Part shown: positions 7,837 through 15,806 of the stretch, in pieces | How the letters are laid out: the number at the start of each line of letters is the position of its first letter | How positions within the stretch are numbered: position 1 is the first letter of the stretch | Assembly (NCBI RefSeq): GCF_001557215.1 | Contig: NZ_LSJM01000015.1 | Location: 1 to 26,748 of the forward strand | From: Sphingomonas sp. CCH9-E2 | GTDB lineage: Bacteria > Pseudomonadota > Alphaproteobacteria > Sphingomonadales > Sphingomonadaceae | DNA: 26,748 bases | Direction of reading: 5' to 3' | Made by a program: the position numbers and the translations under genes | Notes under the pieces: generated by a model | The model's database searches: none | What the model was told of the DNA's origin: nothing | The model's input: the letters and a program-made list of their open reading frames with translations, nothing else

Positions 7837-9843
7837 CTAAGCGCGCGCGGCGATCAGCCGTTCTGCCGCATCCGCATCGAGCGGCCGGGAATAGAGATAG
7901 CCCTGGGCGAGCTGACAGCCCATGTCGCGCAGCCGGTTGCGCTGACCAACGGTTTCGATGCCCTCGGCCACAACGGTCATGTTCATGGTGTTGGCAAGAT
8001 CGAGCACCGCCCGGACGATGCCGATCCCTTTCCGGCGATTGACGGCTCCCATCCCGACGACAAACGAGCGGTCGAGTTTTAGCGTATGAAATGGGTAGCG
8101 ATGCAGGTGGCCAAGCGATGAGTAGCCGGTACCAAAGTCATCGAGGCTGATTTTGACGCCGACCTCGGACAACTCTTCCATCACGCGGATCGCCCGATCG
8201 GGGTGTGCGATCGCGATCCCTTCGGTGATCTCGAGCGACAGTGTGGCCGGTGAAATCCCGCTGGCCGCAATTGCTGCCCGAACAAGCCGGGCGAAGCCAG
8301 GCTGGGCGAATTGGCGGGGGGATACATTGACACTCATCGTCAGGGGACGGCCAGGGTATCGCCGGCTCCAACGTGCGGCCGCGAGGCAGGCTTCGTTCAG
8401 AACCCATTCCCCGATCGCCACGATCAATCCGGTTTCTTCCGCCACTTCGATGAAGTCGGCGGGAGAAACGAGCTCGCCGCGCTGACGCTCCCAGCGCAAC
8501 AGCGCTTCAAACCCCGCGAGCTGGTCGGTCTCCATGTCCACGATCGGCTGGAAAAACAGGCGGAACTCGCTGCGGCGCAGTGCGCGACGCAGCCCGTTTT
8601 CAAGATGCAGCCGTTTCAGCGCGCGCATGCGCAGTTCGTCGTCGAACACCGCGATCTGCCCTCGACCCCGCGCCTTCGCAGCATACATCGCTGTGTCAGC
8701 CTTGCGCAGCAGGTCGATCGGTGTGACCGTTGAGCTAAGCGGGTGGGCGATGCCGATACTGGCACCTCCGACCACTTCGTTTCCGTCGAAATTATGCCCG
8801 CGCGACGCCGCCTCCAGAAGCGCGTGCGCGACGCGGGTCGGCAGTTCGGGATCAATATAGTCGTCTAGGATGACGGTGAATTCGTCTCCACCCAGTCGCG
8901 CCAGCGTCCATTGCGCGGCGCCGTCGTTGGCGCCCACAGTTGCAGTCACGGCCTCCTGGAAGCGCTCCGATGTGGTGCACAACAGGGCGTCACCGGCATG
9001 GTGTCCCAAGCTGTCGTTGACATATTTGAAGCCATCCAAGTCGACGAACAGCAACGCCAGCGCCAGATCGGGATGGCGCTCCCGTCGGCGCAGCGCCTGC
9101 TCCACGCGGTCCATGAACAGGGCTCGATTGGGAAGTCCTGTCAGCGGGTCATGCAAGGCATCGAACACCAGCTTCGCATTGAGCCTGTCGCGTTCGATCA
9201 CTCGCCCGAGTTGAGTCCCGACTTGCTCCATCAGATCGAGCATGACCGGATCGACATCGCGATGCGGCAAGGTGAAGAATTCAATGACCGCTTCGATCCG
9301 ATTGCCCACGGCGACCGGGAATGCAAATGCCGAGTTCAACCCAGCAAGCGCGGCCAACTCCCGGCGTGGGAAGTTTTCGGCGGTGCGCAGGTCCGACATC
9401 CAATGCGGGCGCTGATCTGCGAGGACGCGTCCCGGTAATCCTTCACCCGGTGCAAATTGCCGATTCAGTGACGCGTCGATGAAGTCCGCAAGGGCATCGG
9501 GCTCCGGCGCATAACAGATGCGCGCGGGGACCACCGACCTACCGTCGGCCGCGGTCAGATAGACATTTCCGAACGCTGATCCGGCGAACTCGCAAAGCTC
9601 GACCAACGCAAAGTGCAGGGCGTCGCGAACGGTTGTGGATTGGTTGGCGACGGTCGCGATGCGATGGAGGAGGTCGGCCCGCTGCTGCGCGAGATAGAGG
9701 TCGCGCAGGCCCTTCTCCGCGATCGTCTCTGCCTCCTCTCGGGCGGTGCGCTCACGGCGCAGCGCACGCTGCAGCCGCGTCAGTTCCCGGGAGAGATCGA
9801 CGGCTTGGGAGAGATCCAGATCGTTGGGGCTTAAGAGACCCAT
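7837..9843 (-). CDS. GAF-GGDEF-EAL c-di-GMP cyclase/phosphodiesterase, H-NOX partner
   Basis: A 668-aa bifunctional-type c-di-GMP enzyme. Order: an N-terminal amphipathic coiled coil (about residues 15-65), a GAF domain (about 70-222), a GGDEF domain with intact GGDEF at 318-322, and an EAL domain with Glu446-Ala-Leu. The GGDEF domain has FKYVNDSLGHHAGD and no RxxD inhibitory site five residues before the signature. The EAL domain keeps the expected catalytic segments NVSPRQF, LEITEG, DDFGTGYSSL, KLDRSF and VAEGIE, so both activities look possible. No membrane segment. The start is ATG 9843; an earlier GTG at 9861 is less likely. It overlaps the H-NOX stop by 13 bases, so the two are co-translated. 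In other bacteria H-NOX proteins control such partners in response to NO; that role is inferred here. Confidence 0.93.
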   Translation of the reverse strand: MGLLSPNDLDLSQAVDLSRELTRLQRALRRERTAREEAETIAEKGLRDLYLAQQRADLLHRIATVANQSTTVRDALHFALVELCEFAGSAFGNVYLTAADGRSVVPARICYAPEPDALADFIDASLNRQFAPGEGLPGRVLADQRPHWMSDLRTAENFPRRELAALAGLNSAFAFPVAVGNRIEAVIEFFTLPHRDVDPVMLDLMEQVGTQLGRVIERDRLNAKLVFDALHDPLTGLPNRALFMDRVEQALRRRERHPDLALALLFVDLDGFKYVNDSLGHHAGDALLCTTSERFQEAVTATVGANDGAAQWTLARLGGDEFTVILDDYIDPELPTRVAHALLEAASRGHNFDGNEVVGGASIGIAHPLSSTVTPIDLLRKADTAMYAAKARGRGQIAVFDDELRMRALKRLHLENGLRRALRRSEFRLFFQPIVDMETDQLAGFEALLRWERQRGELVSPADFIEVAEETGLIVAIGEWVLNEACLAAARWSRRYPGRPLTMSVNVSPRQFAQPGFARLVRAAIAASGISPATLSLEITEGIAIAHPDRAIRVMEELSEVGVKISLDDFGTGYSSLGHLHRYPFHTLKLDRSFVVGMGAVNRRKGIGIVRAVLDLANTMNMTVVAEGIETVGQRNRLRDMGCQLAQGYLYSRPLDADAAERLIAARA

Positions 9844-10367
9844 GTTACGGCCAACTGACACTCATCGGCACCGTCATGCATGCAGCTGCGATGCTCAACG
9901 GTGACCAATTCGCGGTAATAAGCGGCGCTTCCGTCGATGAATCCATGAGCGAGTGCGCACAGCTTGCGCGGCGAGTTGTAGCCGATGATCAACGCGCCAG
10001 CCTGTTCGCCGAAGTTGAAATGCGGGCACCCTGCTCCCGAGTAAAGCTTGCGCACTTCCGGGTGGATGATCCCGTTGACGCTGAGCAGAAGATTCCGCGC
10101 GTCGGGCTGCCCTTCGAAGAATGCAGGATATTTGGCCGCGAGCAGCGGAATCGCCTGGGTGCCGAACCAGCGCAGGATCTCGGCGGGTGTCTTGCCCTGA
10201 GCGCTCGCCGCTGCGCCGACCAGAGCCAAGATCTCGCTGTCCGGATAGCTCCCCAACGACGTGTACGCACCGTCGAGCCCGGTCGCGTCGAGCAGATCGT
10301 CCCAAATTCCATCGCCGAGCTGTTCGACAACGGTTTGTTCCAGGATGTTAAAGATCACGCCCTTCAT
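9831..10367 (-). CDS. H-NOX haem-based nitric oxide sensor
   Basis: A 178-aa stand-alone H-NOX protein. The proximal haem ligand is His102 in IIHPEVRKLY, exactly the canonical position; Pro115 and the Y-x-S-x-R haem propionate motif (Tyr130, Ser132, Arg134) are present. The segment where O2-binding H-NOX proteins carry a distal Tyr (near 140) reads CALAHGF, with no Tyr, so it should prefer NO over O2. Cys137, His159, Cys162 and Cys170 reproduce, with an offset of two, the spacing of the zinc/thiol site described in Shewanella and Vibrio H-NOX. The start ATG 10367 has GGAGGTG upstream; the earlier in-frame start at 10400 would precede the conserved MKG. Its stop overlaps the GAF-GGDEF-EAL start by 13 bases. 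Confidence 0.95.
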   Translation of the reverse strand: MKGVIFNILEQTVVEQLGDGIWDDLLDATGLDGAYTSLGSYPDSEILALVGAAASAQGKTPAEILRWFGTQAIPLLAAKYPAFFEGQPDARNLLLSVNGIIHPEVRKLYSGAGCPHFNFGEQAGALIIGYNSPRKLCALAHGFIDGSAAYYRELVTVEHRSCMHDGADECQLAVTWVS

Positions 10368-10498
10368 GCCGCACCTCCGCCGACCGCCCCGATGGCGCAA
10401 GTTGGGTAAAAATCTGCCTAAAGTTCAGTGGTGTAAGGATGCGCTAACGCGGGCTGTCGGTGTCCCCGGCGAACCCGGCGTCGGCGTGGCGGTATCGC

Positions 10499-11413
10499 CT
10501 AGCGGCGGTCGATCCGAACCGCGTCCAGCACAAGGCTTCGACCGGCAACCTTGAAACTCAGCTGCGCCTCGCCTCCGCTGGGGCAGCAATTGGCGTCCCG
10601 GTCGCGCCACAGCTTGCTGGTCGCGCCCATTCCCTCGAAATCGTAATCGACGCCCTTCCAGATCCCGAGGCCCTTGGGCAGCTTCGCGGGCATCGCGTCG
10701 CGCCAGCTTTCCAGCTCGATATCCTGCCAACTCTTGCTGGCGTCATCCCATTGGAACAACAGGTCGGCATTGCCGTCCCCGGTCCCGGCAACGCGGCCCG
10801 GGACCCAGATCATGCCGCTCTGGGTCAGGCGCGGCGGTTCATAGACGACGCCGTCGAACGACCAGCCGATCAGCTTGGCCGTGCCATAGCCGCTGCCTGC
10901 CCACAGCACGATGCCCGCGCCGACGCCGTCCGCGCCCGACGCACCCTCCATCATCTGCCAATAGATCGACTGGCCGTCCCTGCCCCAGAGAATGCCGGAC
11001 GCGGTGACGCGACAGCCCTGATCGAGCCAGGTCGCCATGCACGTTTCGCCGCGCGCCGACGGCGTCTTCACCATCGTGCGGACGCCTTTGGCTTGCGCCA
11101 GCGCCTTGTCATAGTCGGCGATGGCATCTCGGAACGTCTGTTCCAGTGCGACGTCGTCCATCGGCTTGCCGTCATAATCCACCGCCGCGCGGATCGTCCG
11201 GAGCACTGCATCATGGCGCGCCTGCCAGGTCGCGGTGCGATTGCCGAGCGCCAGGACTGTCGCAAATTTGTGCGCCAGTTCGGAGCGGAGCGGGGCGAGG
11301 GTCGGGGCCGAACAGGCGCGATGACCGTAGGTCTGCTGGCAGAGATCCGCCTGCGATGCCGAAGCGGGAACGACGAGCGCGGCGAGCAGAACCGCGACGA
11401 GATTAGCGCGCAT
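10499..11413 (-). CDS. Secreted protein of unknown function with CCPS motif
   Basis: Not recognised as a named family. The 304-aa product begins with a clear Sec signal peptide (MRANLVAVLLAALVVPASAS, cut near ASA/S). The mature part is helical at first, with Cys pairs such as LCQQTYGHRAC, then beta-rich (GSGYGTAKLIGWSFDG, LLFQWDDASKSWQDIELESW). Near the C-terminus lies DANCCPSGG before a final strand pair. A DxxCCPS turn before beta strands is seen in some secreted proteins of the LppP/LprE type; the link is tentative. ATG 11413 has GGAGG four bases upstream. The start lies inside the 3' end of the 55-aa secreted gene (11-base overlap), so the two are an operon. The H-NOX gene follows after 131 bases with no clear terminator. 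Confidence 0.8.
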   Translation of the reverse strand: MRANLVAVLLAALVVPASASQADLCQQTYGHRACSAPTLAPLRSELAHKFATVLALGNRTATWQARHDAVLRTIRAAVDYDGKPMDDVALEQTFRDAIADYDKALAQAKGVRTMVKTPSARGETCMATWLDQGCRVTASGILWGRDGQSIYWQMMEGASGADGVGAGIVLWAGSGYGTAKLIGWSFDGVVYEPPRLTQSGMIWVPGRVAGTGDGNADLLFQWDDASKSWQDIELESWRDAMPAKLPKGLGIWKGVDYDFEGMGATSKLWRDRDANCCPSGGEAQLSFKVAGRSLVLDAVRIDRR

Positions 11414-11570
11414 GATCCTCCATGATCGGAGGCGCTTGCGTCGCAGGCTGGGCCTTCAGGCGATAAAGCTTGCCCGCATCGACGGCCGCAGGGCGCGAAT
11501 CAGTGGCCGAAGCCACCGGCACCCACACCGCGATCGAACCGGCGATCATCATCCTGAGCCTGCGTTCCAT
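11403..11570 (-). CDS. 55-aa secreted micropeptide upstream of the CCPS protein
   Basis: A small gene, 55 codons plus TAA. The start ATG 11570 is preceded by GGGAGGA with five bases between. The product starts MERRLRMMIAGSIAVWVPVA, a basic n-region and hydrophobic core, with a likely signal cleavage at ASA/TDS. The mature peptide is only about 32 residues (DAGKLYRLKAQ in the middle, ending IMEDHAR) and has no Cys. Codon use is typical of the GC-rich neighbours. Its last codons overlap the start of the next secreted gene by 11 bases, and its 3' end supplies that gene's GGAGG site; both point to translational coupling. Function unknown. Confidence 0.65.
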   Translation of the reverse strand: MERRLRMMIAGSIAVWVPVASATDSRPAAVDAGKLYRLKAQPATQAPPIMEDHAR

Positions 11571-11635
11571 CCGTCCTCCCTAGCGCCGATATGTTAACGG
11601 TCCGCGTATCGCCAACCACTGACATATGCAGTCGG

Positions 11636-11674
11636 TTGCACCATGGCCAGAGTGTATTATATTTGCGATACACT
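11636..11674 (+). promoter_or_regulatory. telA promoter with palindromic operator candidate
   Basis: A possible sigma-70 promoter, TTGCAC (11636-11641), 16 bases, TATATT (11658-11663), lies upstream of telA. Its -10 sits between the arms of a perfect 7-bp inverted repeat, AGTGTAT (11651-11657) and ATACACT (11668-11674), spaced 10 bases apart. The layout fits a repressor site blocking the promoter; GTGTAT-type palindromes are bound by some GntR and TetR regulators, but no regulator gene is adjacent. Confidence 0.45.
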
Positions 11675-11684
11675 TGAAGGCGAC

Positions 11685-11714
11685 GCGGTTCCCGTTCATC
11701 TAGGGGGGAACCGC
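11685..11714 (+). promoter_or_regulatory. Hairpin in the telA 5' leader next to the RBS
   Basis: GCGGTTCCC (11685-11693) and GGGAACCGC (11706-11714) form a perfect 9-bp stem with a 12-base loop. It ends two bases before the GGAGGG ribosome binding site of telA (start 11727). It could tune translation or message stability; no known riboswitch class was recognised. Confidence 0.45.
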
Positions 11715-11726
11715 TGGAGGGATGGG

Positions 11727-12935
11727 ATGGCGACCGAGACTGCGACTGCCGAAAAGACCGACGATCTGGTGCTGACCGCGCCCGAGCCGCTGAAGGAACG
11801 TCCGATCGAGAAGATGGCGGGGCTGGTCCCCGTCGATGAGGGCAAGAAGTCCGAGCTGGTGAGCCGGGTCGAGAGCTTCATCGACGATCTGGTGGCGCAG
11901 GATGTCAACTCGCCCGAGTTCGGCAAGCGCGTCGACGCGATCACAGCGATGGGATCGAAGGAGATTCGCGACGCGGCGGGCCAGTCCAACCGCTTCCTCG
12001 ACCGTCCGGTGCGCGCAATGGACAAGGATGTCGGCGTCGGCAAGGATCTGGCCGAGCTGCGCCGCGTGGTCGAGGATCTCGATCCCGGCAAGCGTGGCAG
12101 CCTGACCCAGCGCAAGAAACTGTTCGGCATCATCCCGTTCGGCAATTCGCTGCGCAATTATTTCGACAGCTACAAGTCGAGCCAGGGCCATATCGCGGCG
12201 ATCCTGAAGAGCTTGCAGTCCGGCAAGGACGAGCTGTTGATGGACAATGCCGCGATCGACGTGGAGCGGCAGAATCTGTGGGCGGCGATGGGTCGGCTGG
12301 AGCAGATGATCTATATCTCGAAGGAGATGGATCAGCGGCTTGAGGACAAGGCGAACGAGCTGGATCACAGCGATCCGGCCAAGGCCAAGGCGATCCGCGA
12401 GACCGCGTTGTTCTATACCCGCCAGCGTACCCAGGACCTGCTGACCCAGATGGCGGTGACGGTGCAGGGCTATCTCGCGCTCGACCTGGTCAAGAAAAAT
12501 AACGTCGAGCTGGTGAAGGGCGTCGATCGCGCCAGCACCACCACCGTCGGCGCGTTGCGCACCGCGGTGACGGTGGCACAGGCGCTGACCGCGCAGCGGC
12601 TGGTGCTCGACCAGATCACCGCGCTCAACACGACGACCGCGAACATCATCGATTCGACCGGTAAGCTGCTTAAGGACAATACCGGCCGCATCCACGAACA
12701 GGCGGCGTCCGCGACGATCCCGATCGAAACGCTGCAGCGCGCGTTCCAGAATATCTATGACACGATGGACGCGATCGACACGTTCAAGGTCAAGGCGCTC
12801 GACAACATGAAGACCACGGTCAACGTGCTGTCGACCGAGGTCGAAAAGTCCAAGGGCTATATCGCCCGGGCCGAGGGTGCGGCGCAGAACCAGATCGCCG
12901 GCGCCAACGAGACGTTCAAGCTGGAGGCCCTGTAA
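11727..12935 (+). CDS. telA: TelA/KlaA family toxic anion resistance protein
   Basis: A 402-aa soluble, almost wholly helical protein of the TelA family, named for tellurite resistance but with unclear biochemistry. Family-typical features are the PFGNSLRNYFDSYKSSQ segment about a third of the way in, long coiled-coil helices (VERQNLWAAMGRLEQMIYISKEMD), VTVQGYLALDLVKKNN, and the threonine-rich stretch ALNTTTANIIDSTGKLL. ATG 11727 follows GGAGGG at good spacing; the frame is open upstream to 11643, but no signal or family similarity supports that extension. A two-TM XpaC-like gene starts 9 bases after its stop, the same pairing as yaaN/xpaC in Bacillus. A palindrome over the putative promoter and a leader hairpin suggest regulated expression. 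Confidence 0.9.
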   Translation: MATETATAEKTDDLVLTAPEPLKERPIEKMAGLVPVDEGKKSELVSRVESFIDDLVAQDVNSPEFGKRVDAITAMGSKEIRDAAGQSNRFLDRPVRAMDKDVGVGKDLAELRRVVEDLDPGKRGSLTQRKKLFGIIPFGNSLRNYFDSYKSSQGHIAAILKSLQSGKDELLMDNAAIDVERQNLWAAMGRLEQMIYISKEMDQRLEDKANELDHSDPAKAKAIRETALFYTRQRTQDLLTQMAVTVQGYLALDLVKKNNVELVKGVDRASTTTVGALRTAVTVAQALTAQRLVLDQITALNTTTANIIDSTGKLLKDNTGRIHEQAASATIPIETLQRAFQNIYDTMDAIDTFKVKALDNMKTTVNVLSTEVEKSKGYIARAEGAAQNQIAGANETFKLEAL

Positions 12936-12944
12936 GTAGCTGTC

Positions 12945-13658
12945 ATGCCAACCGAGATCGACCGCCAGATCGACCGCGCGAGCGAAGTCCTCAACCGTTC
13001 GCGCGAGCGCTATACGACGCTGAGTTCCCGCGCGAAGAAGCGGCGTGAAGCCGAGATTCTCGGGCGGGTCGGGCGCATCGCGGCGGCGGCCGGTGTCATC
13101 GTGGTCGGCGCGATCGTCGTCGGCTGGTTCATCCCGCTCGGCATGGGCGGCGCGTTGCTGGTGATGGCGGCGCTGATCGCGTCGACCCTGTTCTTCGGGT
13201 TGATGCCGACCAGCCGGGAAGCGGCGCCGGAACGCTTTGGCGAGGTGTCGCTCGCGTCGCTGCCGCTGCAGACCGAGGAGTGGCTGGACCGCCAGCGCCC
13301 GAGCCTGCCGGGGGCGGCCATGCCGCTGGTCGACGGGATCGGGGTCAAGCTCGACGTGCTGGCCGGACAGCTCAAGACGCTCAACGAGGGCGAACCGGCG
13401 GCGGCGGAAGTGCGCAAGCTGGTCGGCGAGCAGCTGCCCGAACTGATCAAGGGCTATCAGCGCGTCCCCGAAAATCTGCGCCGCGTCGACCGTTTCGGCC
13501 AGTCGCCGGACAAGCAGCTGGTCGACGGGCTCGCCCTGATCGATCAGGAAATCGCGCAGATGTCGGCGCAGCTGGCGCAGGGCGACCTCGACGCGCTCGC
13601 GACTCGGGGGCGGTATCTGCAGGTCCGCTATCGCGGGGATGACGAGGTTACCGGATAG
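12945..13658 (+). CDS. XpaC-like two-TM membrane protein, telA partner
   Basis: A 237-aa protein with a basic, helical N-terminus (about residues 1-40), two membrane segments (about 45-63 and 66-87) and a long cytoplasmic helical C-terminal part. The topology and the position directly after telA match the XpaC family ('5-bromo-4-chloroindolyl phosphate hydrolysis' proteins), whose true function is unknown. The family call rests more on context and topology than on sharp motifs. The gap to telA is 9 bases, so the two form an operon; probably the membrane anchor of a TelA complex, which is inference. Its last 11 bases overlap the 3' end of the convergent phosphatase gene. Confidence 0.7.
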   Translation: MPTEIDRQIDRASEVLNRSRERYTTLSSRAKKRREAEILGRVGRIAAAAGVIVVGAIVVGWFIPLGMGGALLVMAALIASTLFFGLMPTSREAAPERFGEVSLASLPLQTEEWLDRQRPSLPGAAMPLVDGIGVKLDVLAGQLKTLNEGEPAAAEVRKLVGEQLPELIKGYQRVPENLRRVDRFGQSPDKQLVDGLALIDQEIAQMSAQLAQGDLDALATRGRYLQVRYRGDDEVTG

Positions 13659-14436
13659 GTTTGCCCAGAGCCTCCACCGCCCTTGGGCGGAGGTGGTCGG
13701 CGGCGGCGGCGTGGATGCCGGGGGTGGCGGCGAGCAGGCCGAAGCTTTCGCCGCGCGGGGTGTTGAAGCGGATTTTCTTGCCCAAGGCGTCGGTGACTTT
13801 CGCGCCGGCCTCGCGCGCGATCAGCACGGCCGCGGCGATGTCCCAGTCCGCGCCCCAGCGGAAGGTGGCGAGCAGATCGGCATCGCCCGCCGCGACCATT
13901 GCCATGCGCAGTGCAATCGAATTGGGCTTGTCGACCGTGACCAGATGGCGATCGACCTTGGCGAGATCGTCGGCGGGGACGCGCGCGCCGGTCAGGTCGG
14001 TGCGGTCGGACACGGCGATAGCCGCGCCGTCGCGGGTCGCGCCCTGGCCCTTGACCGCCAGCCAATGTTCGCCGCGCACCGGGGCGTCGAGCACGCCGAT
14101 CACCGGCTGGCCATCCTCGACCAAGGCGACCGACACCGCCCAGCCGGGGCGCTTGCGGAGGAAGTCGCGGGTGCCGTCGATCGGATCGACCACCCAGACG
14201 CGGCGGCACGACAGGCGGGCGAGGTCGTCGGCGGTTTCCTCCGACAGCCAGCCGGCATCGGGCAGGAGGGCGGAGAGGCGGTTGCGGAGCAGCTCGTCGA
14301 CCGCCAGATCGACTTCGCACACGAAGTTATTGGGCGATTTCTCCCACTTTTCGACATCGGTGCCATAGCGGCCGAGCGCCAGCCGACCCGCTTCGGCGGC
14401 GATGGCACTGACGGCCTGGGCGAGGTCGTCAGCCAC
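13648..14436 (-). CDS. cysQ: Inositol monophosphatase-family phosphatase (CysQ-like)
   Basis: A 262-aa Mg2+/Li+-type phosphatase. The metal site is visible: Glu66 and Glu67 in WLSEET, DPIDGT at 84-89, and Trp198-Asp199 in WGADWDIAAA. The form DPIDGTRDFLRKRPGWAVSVAL is typical of the alphaproteobacterial group annotated as 3'(2'),5'-bisphosphate nucleotidase CysQ, which removes PAP in sulfate assimilation. Histidinol phosphatase or inositol phosphatase activity cannot be excluded from sequence alone. The start is GTG 14436, which lies within the end of pmbA (8-base overlap), showing translational coupling. The 3' end overlaps the convergent xpaC-like gene by 11 bases. Confidence 0.85.
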   Translation of the reverse strand: MADDLAQAVSAIAAEAGRLALGRYGTDVEKWEKSPNNFVCEVDLAVDELLRNRLSALLPDAGWLSEETADDLARLSCRRVWVVDPIDGTRDFLRKRPGWAVSVALVEDGQPVIGVLDAPVRGEHWLAVKGQGATRDGAAIAVSDRTDLTGARVPADDLAKVDRHLVTVDKPNSIALRMAMVAAGDADLLATFRWGADWDIAAAVLIAREAGAKVTDALGKKIRFNTPRGESFGLLAATPGIHAAAADHLRPRAVEALGKPIR

Positions 14437-15775
14437 TGGCCACCGTCATGCCGTCGATCCGCAGCGTCGGCACGTTGATGCCATAGCGGAAATTGAGGTC
14501 GTTGGCCGGGACCAGCTCGCGGAACATCGATTGCAGCGTGCCCGCGACGGTAAACTCGCTGACTGGCGTCGTGATGACACCACCCTCGATCAGATAGCCC
14601 GCCGCGCCCCGGCTGTAATCGCCGGTGACAAGGTTGATCCCCTGACCGATCAGTTCGGTGACAAAGACGCCATAGTCGATGTCGGCGATCAGCGACGCGA
14701 CCGGAGTCTTGCCGTTGGCGAGGTAGAGGTTGCTCGGCCCCACGCTGGGCGCGCCGCCGACGCCGCGCACGGCGTGGCCGGTGGGTTCGAGGCCAAGCTG
14801 ACGCGCGGCGGCGCTGTCGAGCAGCCAGGTTTCGAGCATCCCGTCGCTGACCAGCTTCATCGGCGACACCGGCAGCCCTTCGCCGTCGAACGGACGCGAG
14901 CGCAGGCCGTGCGGGCGGTGCGGGTCGTCGACGATGTCGATGCCGGGCGCGAAGATGCGGGTGCCCATCGCTTCGAGCAGGAAGCTGGTCCTGCGCGTGA
15001 TCGCGCTGCCCGAAATCGCGCCGCTCAAATGGCCGAGCAGGCTCGATCCGACGCGCGGGTCGAGGACGATCGGCATTGGGCCGCCGCGAACGCGACCGGC
15101 ACCGACGCGGGCGACGGCACGCTCGCCGGCACGGCGGCCAATGTCCTCGGCAGAATCGAGCCGGGCGGCGTGGCGGGCGCTGTGGTAATCGTAATCGCGC
15201 TCCATCGCGCCGGCGTCGCCCGCCAGCACGCTGGCCGAGATGCTGTGGCTCGACGACGCATAGGCGCCGGCAAAGCCATGGCTGGTGGCGAGCGCCCAGA
15301 TGCTGCGGCTGGCGCTGGCACCGGCACCTTCGCTGTTGGTCACGCCGGGGACGGCGCGGGCGGCGCGTTCGGCGAGGAGCGCGGTTTCCTTGAGTGCTGC
15401 CGGATCGCCCAGTTCGCCGTCGTCAAGGTCGAGTTGCGGCACGTCGCCGTGCATCAGCCGCTCGGCGGGGGCGAGGCCGGCCCATTCATCCTCGGGTGCT
15501 TCGCGCGCCATCGCGACGGCGCGTTCGGCGAGGATGTCGAGCGCGGCGGGGGTCAGGTCGGTGGTGGAAATGCTCGCCGAACGCTGGCCGCAAAACACGC
15601 GGAGGCCGAGTTCGAGATGCTCGGCGCGGTCGACATCCTCCAGCGCATCGAGCCGGACCGAGACCGACAGCGATTCGCCGGCGGAGAGCATCGCATCGGC
15701 GGCGTCGGCACCGGCGCGGGTGGCGCGGGCAATGGCGTCGTGGACGCGGTCACGGGCTTGATCGGGGGTCAGCAT
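14429..15775 (-). CDS. pmbA: TldE/PmbA family metalloprotease-associated subunit
   Basis: A 448-aa PmbA (TldE), the non-catalytic partner of TldD in the heterodimeric protease that trims peptides such as microcin B17 and degrades CcdA. Visible family features are an N-terminal Ser-rich beta region (VRLDALEDVDRAEHLELGLRVF), GPMPIVLDPRVGSSLLGHL, the C-terminal GINLVTGDYSRGAAGYLIEGG and the ending LNFRYGINVPTLRIDGM. No HExxxH zinc motif is present, as expected for TldE and unlike TldD; no tldD is in the window. The start is ATG 15775. It overlaps the downstream cysQ-like gene by 8 bases. Transcription may continue from the nearby ubiA gene only if that crosses a 31-base gap on the same strand. 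Confidence 0.92.
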   Translation of the reverse strand: MLTPDQARDRVHDAIARATRAGADAADAMLSAGESLSVSVRLDALEDVDRAEHLELGLRVFCGQRSASISTTDLTPAALDILAERAVAMAREAPEDEWAGLAPAERLMHGDVPQLDLDDGELGDPAALKETALLAERAARAVPGVTNSEGAGASASRSIWALATSHGFAGAYASSSHSISASVLAGDAGAMERDYDYHSARHAARLDSAEDIGRRAGERAVARVGAGRVRGGPMPIVLDPRVGSSLLGHLSGAISGSAITRRTSFLLEAMGTRIFAPGIDIVDDPHRPHGLRSRPFDGEGLPVSPMKLVSDGMLETWLLDSAAARQLGLEPTGHAVRGVGGAPSVGPSNLYLANGKTPVASLIADIDYGVFVTELIGQGINLVTGDYSRGAAGYLIEGGVITTPVSEFTVAGTLQSMFRELVPANDLNFRYGINVPTLRIDGMTVASG

Positions 15776-15806
15776 CGTCGCGATCTAGGAAGTGCAGGGG
15801 CGAAGG

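Noticed and set aside
5564..7840. A 758-codon open frame on the + strand
   Set aside because: It is the antisense of typA, rich in His/Arg/Asp in the way typical of GC-rich shadows; typA has every family motif.
9844..9861. GTG start for the GGDEF-EAL gene six codons earlier
   Set aside because: No ribosome binding site advantage and deeper overlap with H-NOX; ATG 9843 is simpler, though not proven.
10368..10498. An FNR/NnrR-type box expected before H-NOX
   Set aside because: No TTGAT-N4-ATCAA-like sequence was found in the gap; control may be through another regulator or read-through.
14429..15775. Lack of HExxxH in the TldD/PmbA-family gene as a sign of a dead enzyme
   Set aside because: PmbA/TldE subunits normally lack the zinc motif; only TldD carries it.
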